A program made the position numbers and the translations under genes. A stretch of DNA of 64,000 bases, taken from Clostridiales bacterium COT073_COT-073. Its GTDB lineage: Bacteria; Bacillota; Clostridia; Lachnospirales; Vallitaleaceae. The notes beneath the pieces were generated by a model. The model was not told the origin of the DNA and did not search any database. It was given only the letters and a program-made list of their open reading frames with translations. The stretch lies in contig RQYD01000003.1 in assembly GCA_003858485.1 (NCBI GenBank), positions 1-64,000 on the forward strand, in the 5' to 3' direction. Below are positions 9,501 through 17,545 of the stretch, one piece after another (positions within the stretch are counted from its first letter, which is position 1; every line of letters starts with the position of its first letter).

Positions 9501-10268
9501 CAACCACAACCATTTGTGCCTTATGAGCCCAAAAATGATACATCGGTTACTTCATCAGTAAAACCGGATATTGTCATTGAAGATGAGGCTACACCACTAT
9601 CGTCAGCAGAAAAAGAACGAATAAAATCAATTAATGAACGATTGACCAATCAGGCAGATAAAAATGCAGTGCAAAAATTAATCGAGAAGAAGATTGGTTA
9701 TCGTGAGTTTACACAAATGATTAGTTCACAGGCACTGGAAGAATATGCCAAAGAAGTTGCTGATAGTTTTGTAGATGAAAAATCGGACAACTGGTATGCT
9801 AAAGAATTAAGTGCTATTAGAATTATGGGATTATTCAAAGGCTATCCGGATGGTACTTTTGGTGGAAACAGAGAGATTACAGGTAAAGAATTGGTAACTG
9901 TATTAGTTAGAGCAGGACAATGGAAGTTAGAAAAAATGGATGGAGATTGGTTTGCTCCCTATCAGCAAGCGGCTGATAAAAATGGATTGTTGAAGGAAAT
10001 AGATTTTGACTTATCCAAAGCGATCAATCGACAAGAAGTAGCAGCATTGGCATATAACTTTATCCAACAAATTACCAAAGAAAGTAAGGCAAGTGAAGCA
10101 TTAAAGTTTAGTGACAATGAAAAAATTGATAGTAAATACCAAAATGCAGTTGCATATTTAATGGGCAATGGTATTCTAAAAGGTTATGAGGATGGAACTT
10201 TTAGACCGCAAGATTTGGTAAAACGTCAAGAAGTTGTAGCAATTTTATATCGTTTGCTAAAGAAGTAG
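3504..10268 (+). CDS. Giant SLH-anchored surface glycosidase with GH16 and GH20 domains
   Basis: Secreted multidomain enzyme of 2254 residues. In order: signal peptide (1-30); two closely related discoidin-like binding domains (about 49-220 and 246-418, both ending in ALRFHEIEV) and a third F5/8-like one (438-575); a GH16 domain (588-835) with catalytic HDEIDVLEY; a beta-rich region (840-1050); a GH20 domain (1056-1530) with catalytic HIGGDE; a MucBP-like domain (1567-1632); FIVAR-like helical modules; another discoidin-like domain (1768-1893); a Pro/Gln linker (1976-2009); and three SLH repeats (2088-2254). GH20 enzymes release terminal hexosamines or lacto-N-biose, and GH16 cuts internal beta-linkages including keratan-type chains. 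A host glycan target is inferred. AGGAGG precedes the start. Confidence 0.92.
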   Translation: MKSIREKILAIILTLTILFSSGASFQIWANEDENLENGKTPVENLKKTENVLLGKIPTTNNEYDEVLNLAAATDGVKDQPMDNSKCMEIKVGQETGNPEELNGYENWNHSYIQYDIEEIMPIKEIRIYRNAYENAISTFKKVKVEISTLEDFSESEIIYDLNDYKEKEEAKGEPQVLVLDETKEAQYVRIWGQGHYIENTNSSWKGYSNALRFHEIEVITETEEYPQAPEEPNDPEEPKDPEEMVDINILKGKLPTTNAIHNNGTIKNPKAATDGISQNSADDSQNTEITVGEETGNEAGDQNGYANWQHAYLQYDFGKLVPVKEVKIYRNSFPNAFSQYKKVKVELSETADFTKVETIFAEKDVEETAESKGQPQIIKVNDIKAQYIRIWGQGHYIQNISGNWKGHSNALRFHEIEVTASVPKSEAPEEPQQPQEELKNIAAGKLPYVYGLEPTDIAHISDGNWTNLATHNSKGEHWLQFEYKNAYPIKKINFKLAEGRYDSVKITVSHNPQRNQHHQGAKMVFNRNNFAQGSDMTSIVLPEPVNGRCIRFLVKKSNDEPTQYSEIEIWSTNDLHGEERPIYKEPVSKYNKLVWQDDFNEIDEQKWNIIEGMANHGAIYNRKAVSILEENGNKYLAINSKNYETKERLIDEVGLDDYGDREIPDHVTWSSGRLESKNKFAFQFGRMATRAKVNDSQGVWPAIWMLCQDETGHDEIDVLEYLGQDAHGAWTTNHYGIWGKNKASHGHETFNYEAWCQDFHVYEVEWDPEYIKWFIDGVEIFRTTKGQELDSMHTRPMFPILETQVGDGWVGKVDFDKQKTKQDSNFLIDWIRVYQQEDQPVVRFDDLETLTNAKNNEYRIAAKQSSDGFIFLTRGSEDYENKNNFFYGGQPRYEDSRVAVKEDAEGEQYIVYEVKNVKDVHLTAYYQTIKDKKTWKHENNAGYSGHSIREELVGNADIDFKIMTSKDGVKFKEFTGVKVVNNFIEVHPAYARTTFDAYDLPAETQYVKIVFPQYKGVQYRLKGQNTDVKNTDIQLAKVTFLQKQKEVAEEKGEANLRVFPSLRKYETVAGEFTPTTSMKMVIETNQWADQNARLQEVAQLVGQEFAAYEIPQATAMPIIYGTPALAQKGDILITLKDKVDNITMAEGFAIEVGDKIKIEATTANGVMYALRSVMQYLYLHKTMPFGQIIDYPETEERALHLDMGRKYFTADWIKNLIKELSFSRINTLQLHFSEHEGFRLECETYPDVMSEKYITKAEMRGIIAEAKKYGVEIIPSFDNPGHLRQALRNYPELWLEHVNGFKERGSLDINKAEAREFVKNIIKEYAELFVDSRYFHIGGDEFINFDEFHLYPSLKEFGQKHVKDGVIANEQDGYMAYINEIAEYTKDLGFIPRIWNDGIYRANMEAHIKLHDYIQICYWTRWSHNMASTDALLKKGFDLVNVNDLMYYVLTTKGRAYFKKPDASVIYNAWHVGLFSGRNNGRLQEYTLPHDKIKGATYAIWCDVPEVETEKEVSEGIFYSLRAMAEKSWAGKQEKGNYAGFKTLLTTLGKAPGISTKLPDEADVNVKDLIAVKLVAKTTNGQILGTTEVCLGKAGESYRFAKPEFKGFMMKSSEDELSGTFSENKTITVLFKREVSFEELKAALAKPLAEADYIAETFVEYKKQLEKAKQLIDNENATAIQVTKAVAAIRIAAAKVVKKEWQPLYERLQEAKPKEKYTKKSYEPYLRIFNNLKLLIQGPTSDTGKINEYINRLTEAENALQLLGDNVEISINVPNLKAYQTYTFDKIIDGDRNSFAWVEAIQEAGQEFIFEFSSPVVLSQVNLVYPSVLKEDYIGKGELQIKDDGEWQKVADISGNRLVREMKIDNKKVKMARILITGHKDKWTQIAEVEFSYKKWQATPPTPKPIDKTALRAMIVNAEQAMTTDRYRNATAEIKVAFEMAFKTAKEVEEKEQVDQDKVDAVTKDLAEKLAKLDGKPQPNPDPQPKPQPDPKPQPNPQAQPQPFVPYEPKNDTSVTSSVKPDIVIEDEATPLSSAEKERIKSINERLTNQADKNAVQKLIEKKIGYREFTQMISSQALEEYAKEVADSFVDEKSDNWYAKELSAIRIMGLFKGYPDGTFGGNREITGKELVTVLVRAGQWKLEKMDGDWFAPYQQAADKNGLLKEIDFDLSKAINRQEVAALAYNFIQQITKESKASEALKFSDNEKIDSKYQNAVAYLMGNGILKGYEDGTFRPQDLVKRQEVVAILYRLLKK

Positions 10269-10292
10269 TTTTTTTGGTATCGATACTTAAAC

Positions 10293-10398
10293 AAAGGGGC
10301 TGTTGCAAAGTACAGAATTTACACAATATATTGTGATAAAACACAGAAATTTTATCCTATATCTTGTGTAAAAATCTTAAAATGCAACAGCTCCTTTG
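10293..10398. repeat. Family-1 hairpin repeat at a convergent gene end
   Basis: Inverted-repeat element with ends AAAGGGGCTGTTGCA and TGCAACAGCTCCTTT, about 80% like the copy at 1490. It lies between the converging ends of the giant glycosidase and oppA, so it can terminate transcription from both sides. Confidence 0.72.
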
Positions 10399-10460
10399 TT
10401 ACTCTCTACAATGCTATCAAAAATTAAATAGATAAATAGATGTTCCCGATTGCTAAAGCC

Positions 10461-12182
10461 TTATTTCACAACTTTAGCATATTTAAAGCAGAAATTGCCG
10501 GTTGGAGAAAGGGTCCAGCCCTGAACATAATCCCGCATCAGTAAACTGCTGGAACGATGATACAGTGGCAGGAATGGATAATCTTCCATTAAAATATCTT
10601 CTGCTTCCCGGATTAAGTTTAACATTTTTTCCGGATCCAGTTCTTTTTTAGCGGCAATAATTTTTTCATCATAGAATTTACTGCCATAACCGGTATCATT
10701 GGTAGGTTCGGTTGAAATAAAGACAGGTGCAAAGCTCATAGGATGTAAGTAATCGGCACCAACACCCATGGCTGCCACTTCATATTTTCCGGCTTGTACT
10801 TCGGCATAATAAACAGCCCATTCGGAATTCGTGATTTCCACATTGATATTCAGGTTTTCCTTAAACATTTGCGCCAATGCTTCAGCAATTAATTTGACCT
10901 GAGGACTGGTATAATAGGAAAGTTTCATAGTCGGAAAGCCTTCGCCATTTGGATAACCGGCTTCGGCCAAAGCTTTTTTAGCTTCCTCAACATTGGCATT
11001 TGCTGATAGTCCATAATTGGATCGGCCTTCGGTGAAATCCTTACCATTGAAAATATAACCGGGTGCAAATAAACTATAGGCCGGAATGGCATTGCCCTGC
11101 AGGACGTTTTCAATCAGGGAATTCCGGTCAACCGCAAGATTAAGTGCTTTTCTGACCAGAACATTATCATATGGCGGCTGAGCATTATTTAACAAGTAAT
11201 AGCTGGTAGCATAGGATGGTACAATATGCAGATCATTGCTTTCGGCTTTCAGTCTGGCAAAATCAGCCATCGGCACAGAGCGCATACCATCAATTTCCTT
11301 GCTGTCAAAGGCCAGCAAAGCAGTAGCCTGGTCTTTAATCATCCGGAAGGTGATTTCTTCCAAAGTTACATTGGCAGCATCCCAGTAGTGCTCGTTCTTG
11401 GTTAACACAATGGCTTCATTCATATTCATTTTAGTGATTTTAAATGGTCCGTTGACAACATAAGTATCAGCCGATAAGGTCCATTTATCACCATTGGCTT
11501 CTACTGTTGCCTTTTGTACCGGACAATAAATAAACAGTGAAAGGATATCAATGTAAAAAGAGGCCGGGTCCATTAATTCGATCACAAATGTTTTTTCATC
11601 CGGTGCTTTAAAGCCAACCTGATCAAATGGTACTTTGCCCTCATAACAGGCCAGGGCGTTGACCACATAGTCAGTTAACATAGTCACGTTTTGGCAAGTT
11701 GTCTCCGGCTTTAGGATCCGTTCCATGGTATACATGAAATCAGCAGAAGTCAAAGGACTGCCATCACTCCATTTAAGATTATCCCTTAAAGTGAAAGTAT
11801 AGGTTTTACCATCTTCAGAAATTGTCCATTTTTCTGCTAATGCCGGTGCCAATTCGTTTTTCTCATTGATTGAAACCAATCCTTCAAAGCAATTGCTTAA
11901 AAATGGAGTGGCAAAGGAGTTATTGGTGACATTTGGATCAATGCCGTCAGGTACATCGTGCAGGGCGAAAATGATTTTTTGCTCAGCCGTGGTCGTTTCA
12001 GTAGTTGGCGTTTGCGTGGTCTGCTCTTTTTCCGGAGTTTTTTCTTTGGCTTCCGTAGTTTCAGTGGTGTTTGATTTTGGAGTGTCTTCTTCCGTTTGAC
12101 TGGTGCCCTGTTTTGGCCCGCAGCCAGCTAACAATGTGGTTATCAGGACTAAGCTGATAAATAGGGATAAAAACTTCTTCAT
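10461..12182 (-). CDS. oppA: Oligopeptide ABC transporter substrate-binding lipoprotein
   Basis: Extracellular solute-binding protein, family 5 (SBP_bac_5), 573 residues. It has a lipoprotein signal ending in LLAGC, so the cysteine is lipidated and tethers it to the membrane. A Thr/Glu/Lys-rich linker of about 50 residues follows, then the peptide-binding fold with typical stretches such as FTLRDNLKWSDGSPLTSADF. The chosen start (12182) has a GAGAGG ribosome binding site and gives a normal signal peptide; the longer frame to 12260 reads into a repeat. It is the last gene of the opp cluster, separated from oppF by a family-3 repeat, which may allow separate expression. Confidence 0.92.
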   Translation of the reverse strand: MKKFLSLFISLVLITTLLAGCGPKQGTSQTEEDTPKSNTTETTEAKEKTPEKEQTTQTPTTETTTAEQKIIFALHDVPDGIDPNVTNNSFATPFLSNCFEGLVSINEKNELAPALAEKWTISEDGKTYTFTLRDNLKWSDGSPLTSADFMYTMERILKPETTCQNVTMLTDYVVNALACYEGKVPFDQVGFKAPDEKTFVIELMDPASFYIDILSLFIYCPVQKATVEANGDKWTLSADTYVVNGPFKITKMNMNEAIVLTKNEHYWDAANVTLEEITFRMIKDQATALLAFDSKEIDGMRSVPMADFARLKAESNDLHIVPSYATSYYLLNNAQPPYDNVLVRKALNLAVDRNSLIENVLQGNAIPAYSLFAPGYIFNGKDFTEGRSNYGLSANANVEEAKKALAEAGYPNGEGFPTMKLSYYTSPQVKLIAEALAQMFKENLNINVEITNSEWAVYYAEVQAGKYEVAAMGVGADYLHPMSFAPVFISTEPTNDTGYGSKFYDEKIIAAKKELDPEKMLNLIREAEDILMEDYPFLPLYHRSSSLLMRDYVQGWTLSPTGNFCFKYAKVVK

Positions 12183-12220
12183 AAAATTAACCTCTCTTTC
12201 TTTTGAATTTATAATTTGAA

Positions 12221-12322
12221 GTGCGCAAGCATGTGCCCCGAAAGCAATTTTGCGAAGCATGTTGCGAAAGGGGAAAATGGAAGCGGCTACGAAGCAGACA
12301 TTTACATTTTCCGGCGCTTCAT
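12221..12322 (+). repeat. Family-3 interspersed repeat, copy 1 (between oppF and oppA)
   Basis: About 100 bases that match the reverse complement of 18799-18905 and 19047-19154. Shared blocks include GCCCCGAAAGCAAT, GCGAAGCATGTTGCGAAAGG, and TACATTTTCCGGCGCTTCA. It lies within the opp operon, in the gap just upstream of oppA. Confidence 0.7.
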
Positions 12323-12373
12323 TATTTTTCCAGGATCTATCATGGCCACCGAAATTAATTAAACAGCCAGACG

Positions 12374-13333
12374 CTAACTATATAGATAACAAGCAACCAT
12401 ATGACCGGGAGCAGCTTCTTTCATTGGCGGCTCTGCTTCTGCACATATTTTTTTAGCATAAGGGCAACGGCCACAAAAGCGACAGCCGGATGGCAGGGAG
12501 ATTGGGCTGGGTAAGTCACCGCTCATTTCTGCCTTGTCGGTGATCTTGCCGGCATGAATATCCAGAGCCGGAATACTGGCTAATAAACCTTGCGTATAAG
12601 GGTGTAATGGATTTTTATATAATTCTTTCGATTCGCTTAACTCAACCAGTTTTCCTAAATACATCACACCGACATGGTCAGAAATATATTCCACGACAGA
12701 TAGGTCATGAGCAATAAACAAATAGGTAAGTTTTTCTTTTTGCTGAAATTCGGTCAGTAAATTGATAATTTGGGCCTGAATCGATACATCCAGTGCGGAA
12801 ATGGGTTCATCACAGATAACCAGCTTTGGCTTTAAGATTAAAGCACGGGCAATACCGATCCGCTGCCTTTGTCCGCCGGAAAACTCATGAGCATAACGGG
12901 TGCCATGTTCGGTATTGAGGCCAACCTGCTTCAGCATTTGGGCGACCATTTCATGTCGCTCTTTTTGGCTATTACCGATCTTATGAGCGATCAGCGGTTC
13001 AGCAATAATATCCCGAACTGTCATTCGACCGTTCAAGGAGGTATATGGATCTTGAAAAATCATTTGCATATTTTTGCGAATTGGTTTTAATTCGCGCTGC
13101 GAGAGAGTAGCCAGATTTTGACCATCAAAAATAATTTCTCCGCCGGTTGGGTCATAAATCCGGATAATTGTCCGGGCGCAAGTCGATTTGCCGCATCCTG
13201 ATTCACCAACCAGTCCCAAAGTTTCGCCTTCATTGATATGGAAACTGACATCATCAACAGCATGAACAACTTGACCTTTATGATTTTTTACTGGAAAATG
13301 TTTGATTAAATTTTTGACTTCAAGTAATTTCAA
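12374..13333 (-). CDS. oppF: Oligopeptide ABC transporter ATP-binding protein OppF
   Basis: Cytoplasmic ATPase subunit, 319 residues, energising peptide uptake with OppD. It has Walker [10 protein letters not shown] (about residues 42-50), the ABC signature EFSGGQRQR, Walker [13 protein letters not shown] and the switch histidine in [10 protein letters not shown]. The C-terminal oligopeptide-transporter extension has the cysteine-rich pattern ([15 protein letters not shown]) that in this family can hold an iron-sulfur cluster. It is transcribed after oppD with a gap of 98 bases. Confidence 0.94.
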   Translation of the reverse strand: MKLLEVKNLIKHFPVKNHKGQVVHAVDDVSFHINEGETLGLVGESGCGKSTCARTIIRIYDPTGGEIIFDGQNLATLSQRELKPIRKNMQMIFQDPYTSLNGRMTVRDIIAEPLIAHKIGNSQKERHEMVAQMLKQVGLNTEHGTRYAHEFSGGQRQRIGIARALILKPKLVICDEPISALDVSIQAQIINLLTEFQQKEKLTYLFIAHDLSVVEYISDHVGVMYLGKLVELSESKELYKNPLHPYTQGLLASIPALDIHAGKITDKAEMSGDLPSPISLPSGCRFCGRCPYAKKICAEAEPPMKEAAPGHMVACYLYS

Positions 13334-13431
13334 GGCTTTATCACCCCAATCTTATTTTATTATCTATGTTTGATGAAAATTGATATTTCACTCAACTTTT
13401 TTGGCTAAAGCAATATCCTGACCGAAATACA

Positions 13432-14457
13432 TTAAGCGGTTGTCGAGCTTTGAGCAAATGGATTATTGGTAGCCGGAGCATCTTCGGTTACCAGCCAGCA
13501 GGCCGAAAAATGATGGTTTTTAATGGCCGTATAAGGCGGAACCTGACTGGCACATATTTTTCTGGCATAAGGACAACGTGGAGCAAAGGGGCAACCGGCC
13601 GGAGGATTGAGCATATCCGGTGGTGAACCTAAAATTGGCTGTAAAGGTACGGATTTATCCTGGCCGATTTTAGGAATTGAACGAATCAGCCCCATGGTAT
13701 AGGGATGCCGGGAATGCAAAAACAAATCTTCCATTGAACCTTCTTCCATTTTCATCCCGCCATACATCACAATTGCCCGGCTGCAAAGCTGCATGACCAC
13801 TCCCAGATCATGGGTGATAAATAAAATGCTCATGCCTAATTCTTTTTGCAAATTGGCCAATAGTTTTAAAATCTGAGCTTGAATTGTAACATCAAGAGCA
13901 GTGGTTGGCTCATCAGCAATTAAAATATCAGGCTTACAGGCAAGCGCCAGGGCGATCATTACTCTTTGCCGCATGCCGCCGGAAAATTCATGAGGCAGGT
14001 TTTTATATCGTTTTTCCGGCTCCGGAATTTTTACCAAATGAAATAGTTCCAGTACCCGGGACCGCATTTCTGTTTTGCCGGTCTTCGGATAATGAATCCG
14101 AATCATTTCGGCTACTTGTTCACCCACAGAAATTAAGGGATTTAAGGATGACATCGGGTCTTGAAAAACCATGGCAATATCTTTACCCCGGATCACCCGA
14201 ATTTCTTTTTTGGATAAAACCGAGATGACCTTGCCATTAAAAGAAATTTTACCTTCCTTGATTTTGGCATTATCCGGTAAAAGCCGTAATACCGACATAC
14301 TCATCACACTCTTACCACTGCCGGATTCCCCGACAATGCCCAGAGCTTCACCGGCCCGAAGTTCCAGATTGATACCGCGAACGGCCTGAACTTCTCCGTT
14401 TTGGGTATAAAAAGAAGTTTTTAAATTTTCAATCTGCAATAATGCTTTGCTCATCAT
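13432..14457 (-). CDS. oppD: Oligopeptide ABC transporter ATP-binding protein OppD
   Basis: Second ATPase of the peptide importer, 341 residues. Motifs: Walker A GESGSGKSV, signature EFSGGMRQR, Walker B ILIADEPTTALD, and switch histidine in LFITHDLGVV. The C-terminal extension has GCPFAPRCPYARKIC, as in OppF. The start has GGAG about six bases upstream of the ATGATG pair. Its partner genes oppC (upstream) and oppF (downstream) are on the same strand. Confidence 0.94.
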   Translation of the reverse strand: MMSKALLQIENLKTSFYTQNGEVQAVRGINLELRAGEALGIVGESGSGKSVMSMSVLRLLPDNAKIKEGKISFNGKVISVLSKKEIRVIRGKDIAMVFQDPMSSLNPLISVGEQVAEMIRIHYPKTGKTEMRSRVLELFHLVKIPEPEKRYKNLPHEFSGGMRQRVMIALALACKPDILIADEPTTALDVTIQAQILKLLANLQKELGMSILFITHDLGVVMQLCSRAIVMYGGMKMEEGSMEDLFLHSRHPYTMGLIRSIPKIGQDKSVPLQPILGSPPDMLNPPAGCPFAPRCPYARKICASQVPPYTAIKNHHFSACWLVTEDAPATNNPFAQSSTTA

Positions 14458-14507
14458 AAGCTCCTTTCCGGATTAACGGCGGCTGGTTCTGCCATTGAGT
14501 TTTCATC

Positions 14508-15674
14508 CTATTTCTTTAGTTTTGGGTCAAGGGCATCTCTTAGTCCATCTCCTACATAGTTAAAGGCAAACATAATAATACATATCATCAGGGATGGGAA
14601 AAAAAGCTGATAGGGATTGCTGCGCAGAGCCTGGATCGAGTCATTGCACATGGTGCCAAGGCTGGCCATGGGAGCAGCAATACCAATGCCGATAAAACCT
14701 AAAAATGCTTCCATAAAAATGGCAGATGGTATCATCATAGTAGCAGTTACTAAGATCGGGCCCATGGCATTAGGCAGCAAATGCCGGAATAAAATGGTGC
14801 TTTGGCTGGAACCAATTGTTTTAGCAGCATAGACAAATTCATTTTCCTTCAATGAATAGATTTGTCCCCGCACCACCCGGGCCATGGTGACCCAATAGAC
14901 ACTGGATAAAGCAATAATAATACTTAAAAAGCCATCTGTCATAATAACCATAATTAATATGACATATAGGGTCAGAGGGACGGTGCTGATAATATCGACA
15001 ATCCGCATCATCACAGTATCGACGCTACCACCGGCAAAGGCAGAGATACCGCCGTAAATCATACCAATGGTCATATTGACAAAGGTGGCGATCAGTGCCA
15101 CAATCAATGAAATTTTAGTGCCATACATCAATCGGGTCAGTAAATCCCGACCCAGGCCATCTGTACCCAGCCAATAAGAAGTATTCCAAACCTTATTGTC
15201 CCGGCGCAGGCGTTTGCCTTCATGATTGAGGATGGCGGCTGGCTTTTTCTGATAACTAAGGGGAAGTTCCCTTCCGTTAAAATCATAATAAATGATCTTT
15301 TGAGCAGTATCTTCCTTTAACTTGGGTAAGGCTGCCAGCAGCTTGCCATTATTACCAACATGAATGACTTTTAAATTAGCAGTAATATAAAAGAGATTAT
15401 CATCAACATTGGTCACTTCCATGAGTGGTGGAATATTTGAAAAATCAAGAGTTTGTGTATCAAAAGAGTAAGGAGTCAAATACGGACCAACAAAAGCAAA
15501 GAGCATGAGCAGAAGGATGATTAATAAACCGGCAAAAGCTGATTTTTTATGAGAAAAACGAAACCACACATCTTCGGCAAAGGTTCGCTGAGTACTCCAA
15601 ATTTTTTCGCGCAAATCATTTTCTATATCCAATGGCTCCCAATCAGCAGGAGAAACTATTATTTCTTTACTCAT
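14508..15674 (-). CDS. oppC: Oligopeptide ABC transporter permease OppC, with an enlarged extracytoplasmic segment
   Basis: Inner-membrane permease, 388 residues, longer than the usual ~300. After the cytoplasmic N terminus and first membrane helix (about 50-72) comes an unusually long polar segment of about 115 residues (75-190). The LGTDGLGRD motif and the transmembrane core follow. The EAA-type loop that contacts the ATPases is near IGSSQSTILFRHLLPNAMGPI. The start at 15674 follows AAAGGAGG. Upstream lies a family-2 repeat that separates it from oppB. The role of the insertion is not known; it may contact the binding protein. Confidence 0.9.
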   Translation of the reverse strand: MSKEIIVSPADWEPLDIENDLREKIWSTQRTFAEDVWFRFSHKKSAFAGLLIILLLMLFAFVGPYLTPYSFDTQTLDFSNIPPLMEVTNVDDNLFYITANLKVIHVGNNGKLLAALPKLKEDTAQKIIYYDFNGRELPLSYQKKPAAILNHEGKRLRRDNKVWNTSYWLGTDGLGRDLLTRLMYGTKISLIVALIATFVNMTIGMIYGGISAFAGGSVDTVMMRIVDIISTVPLTLYVILIMVIMTDGFLSIIIALSSVYWVTMARVVRGQIYSLKENEFVYAAKTIGSSQSTILFRHLLPNAMGPILVTATMMIPSAIFMEAFLGFIGIGIAAPMASLGTMCNDSIQALRSNPYQLFFPSLMICIIMFAFNYVGDGLRDALDPKLKK

Positions 15675-15764
15675 TTTGCCTCCTTTCAGTTTGCCTGCTG
15701 CCATTTTTGAAATTTTCCAATATTTAAAGGAAAAGTGGCAGCCGGTCGGCATTCATCTTATTCA

Positions 15765-15912
15765 CTCAGCTTTCCCACATTCCCAAGAACAGCCTTTTTT
15801 ATGGTATGTGCCGCGATAGCATTTACAGAGTAAATCGCGAAAGCGACGGAACCCATGTGCCCGCCCCCTAGAACGGGATAGAGCCAAAAAAGACGGTGGG
15901 AAAATTGAGTTA
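15765..15912. repeat. Family-2 interspersed repeat, copy 2 (between oppB and oppC)
   Basis: About 148 bases with terminal inverted repeats (CAGCTTTCCCAC and GGTGGGAAAATTGAG). It shares internal blocks (ATGTGCCGCGA.AGC, GGAACCCATGTGCCCGC, ACGGGATAGAGCC) with the copy at 61633-61783. Its right edge coincides with the stop codon of oppB (15910-15912), so it lies inside the operon and may attenuate oppCDFA relative to oppB. Confidence 0.75.
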
Positions 15913-16827
15913 TTCATATTTAATGCGTGGATCAATTAATAAATAAAACATATCAACCACAAAGATCATGACAATTAAAAAAGTAGCATAAAAAATGGTC
16001 ATGCCCATAATTGCTGTATAATCCCGTTGAGCCACACTTTCCACAAAGTGAACTCCCATGCCGGGAATGGCAAAAATCTTTTCGATTACAAAAGAGCCGG
16101 TCAAAAGCCCAGCCACAGTTGGACCTAAAATGGTAATCACCGGGATTAAGGCATTGCGCAGGGCATGATAGGTCACAATTTTGAATTCAGTTTGACCTTT
16201 CATCCTTGCAGTTCGGATATAATCCTGCTTCATTACTTCCAGTAAGCTGGAACGCATTAACCGGGCAATAAAGGAAATCGAATATCCACCAAGGGCAATC
16301 ACTGGCAGGATATAGCCCTTCCAGGAGTCAAGTCCAAAAGTGGGGAGAAGTTCCAAGCGGTAACTGAAAAAATAAATTAACATGGTGGCAATGACAAAGG
16401 AGGGAATGGTAACTCCCAAGGTCGCTAAGGTCATAACAAAAGCATCCTGCCATTTGCCATTTTTCAGAGCTGCCAAAATTCCCAGCGGCAAAGCTGCCAA
16501 AAGAATAAAAACCAAAGTGATTAATCCAAGTTTGGCAGAAACCGGAAATCCATCAATAATGAAGTCATTGACATCTTTACCAATATATTTAAAGGATGGA
16601 CCCAGATCCAACTGCACCAAACCTTTTAAATAATCAAAAAATTGTTTGGGATAAGGATCATCCAAATGATATTTCTTATTCAGGGCTTCCACTACTTTGG
16701 GAGGCAATTCTTTTTCTCTGGTAAATGGGCCGCCCGGAACAGAATGCATGAAAATAAAAGTTAATAATATAATGATAAACAGGGTCAGAAAAGTCATGAC
16801 AATTCTCTTTAAAATATAGCGATACAC
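15910..16827 (-). CDS. oppB: Oligopeptide ABC transporter permease OppB
   Basis: First gene of the opp operon; 305-residue inner-membrane permease with six predicted helices. The N terminus MYRYILKRIVMTFLTLF and the stretch HSVPGGPF are typical of OppB/DppB, and the ATPase-contacting loop is near ARMKGQTEFKIVTYHALRNALIPV. A GGAG-like ribosome binding site (AAAGGAG) lies upstream. The last codon abuts a family-2 repeat. With OppC it forms the transmembrane pore for peptide import. Confidence 0.93.
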   Translation of the reverse strand: MYRYILKRIVMTFLTLFIIILLTFIFMHSVPGGPFTREKELPPKVVEALNKKYHLDDPYPKQFFDYLKGLVQLDLGPSFKYIGKDVNDFIIDGFPVSAKLGLITLVFILLAALPLGILAALKNGKWQDAFVMTLATLGVTIPSFVIATMLIYFFSYRLELLPTFGLDSWKGYILPVIALGGYSISFIARLMRSSLLEVMKQDYIRTARMKGQTEFKIVTYHALRNALIPVITILGPTVAGLLTGSFVIEKIFAIPGMGVHFVESVAQRDYTAIMGMTIFYATFLIVMIFVVDMFYLLIDPRIKYE

Positions 16828-17388
16828 TCCAAATCACTCCTTTCCGCTCAGTGATTTCAGAAAACAAAAACCAAGTCCTTGCCGGATATCAGTGCAACCA
16901 GTTAGCGAAGGATTCGTTCAAAGATGATGGGTATGTTTTTAGCCAGTGCAATGATGTATTATTTTGGCTTGAGTTGAAACCGGATATGAGTAGAGAGCCA
17001 AAATTATCGGTTAAATAAATAACAAAAAAAGAATGAATAAAATATTTTTAAGATTATAGCATAGAAGTCAAACAATTGCAATTTGCAAAGTGAAAAAAAT
17101 AAAAATATATGAAAAGTAAATGAAAAAATGAATAAAAAATATAGGTTTATTATATAAAGGAAATAAAATATGCAGGAATCAAAAGAATAAATTTCACAAA
17201 TTTAAGTAAGGTGGTTAAATTATGTGTGGATTTTTATGTGGAAGGGCAGATTCAGGGATAGATTCAGTACAATAGATCAGAAGGGGAAGCATGTCAGCAT
17301 AAATACCTGTGATCGAAAGCTATTTAAAAAGTAAGTTGCGAAAGAGGAATGTGATTGGACAGCGGGCTCATTAAGTCAGATATAAAAA
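16828..17388. other. AT-rich regulatory gap upstream of oppB
   Basis: A long AT-rich intergenic stretch, with TATAAA-like and TATAGC-like hexamers on both strands between about 17030 and 17170, that should contain the opp promoter. No gene, riboswitch or RNA is recognised. A 17-codon frame at 17222 with a weak ribosome binding site is not supported. Confidence 0.4.
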
Positions 17389-17422
17389 TACCAACCTCCA
17401 ATCGGGGTGTTGGAGGTTGGTA
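17389..17422. terminator. Perfect 13-bp hairpin
   Basis: The arms TACCAACCTCCAA and TTGGAGGTTGGTA flank an 8-base loop. The stem is perfect. A T-run follows only about 12 bases later, so it may be a terminator or a protein-binding palindrome. It lies between mscS and opp, whose genes are both on the minus strand. Confidence 0.5.
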
Positions 17423-17499
17423 CTTGGCCATATGTTTTTTTATAAAAAAGCGGGTGAAGAAGGAGTGCAAATACGATTTCACATGGATGAGGCTTTGAG

Positions 17500-17545
17500 C
17501 AGATCTTTTACGTGAAAATCTTAAAATGTGGCAGATTCTTTATTT
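17500..17545. repeat. Right-end remnant of a family-1 repeat
   Basis: GTGAAAATCTTAAAATG followed by GGCAGATTCTTTATT matches the right half of the family-1 element at 1565-1596. The left half is missing. It overlaps the end of mscS. Confidence 0.45.

Noticed and set aside
9234-9509. Open frame opposite the Pro/Gln linker of the giant glycosidase
   Set aside because: A shadow of the repetitive linker on the other strand, rich in Trp/Leu/Arg with no start signals.
17222-17275. 17-codon frame with a weak ribosome binding site in the opp leader
   Set aside because: Too short, no conserved feature and no regulatory hairpin directly linked to it.
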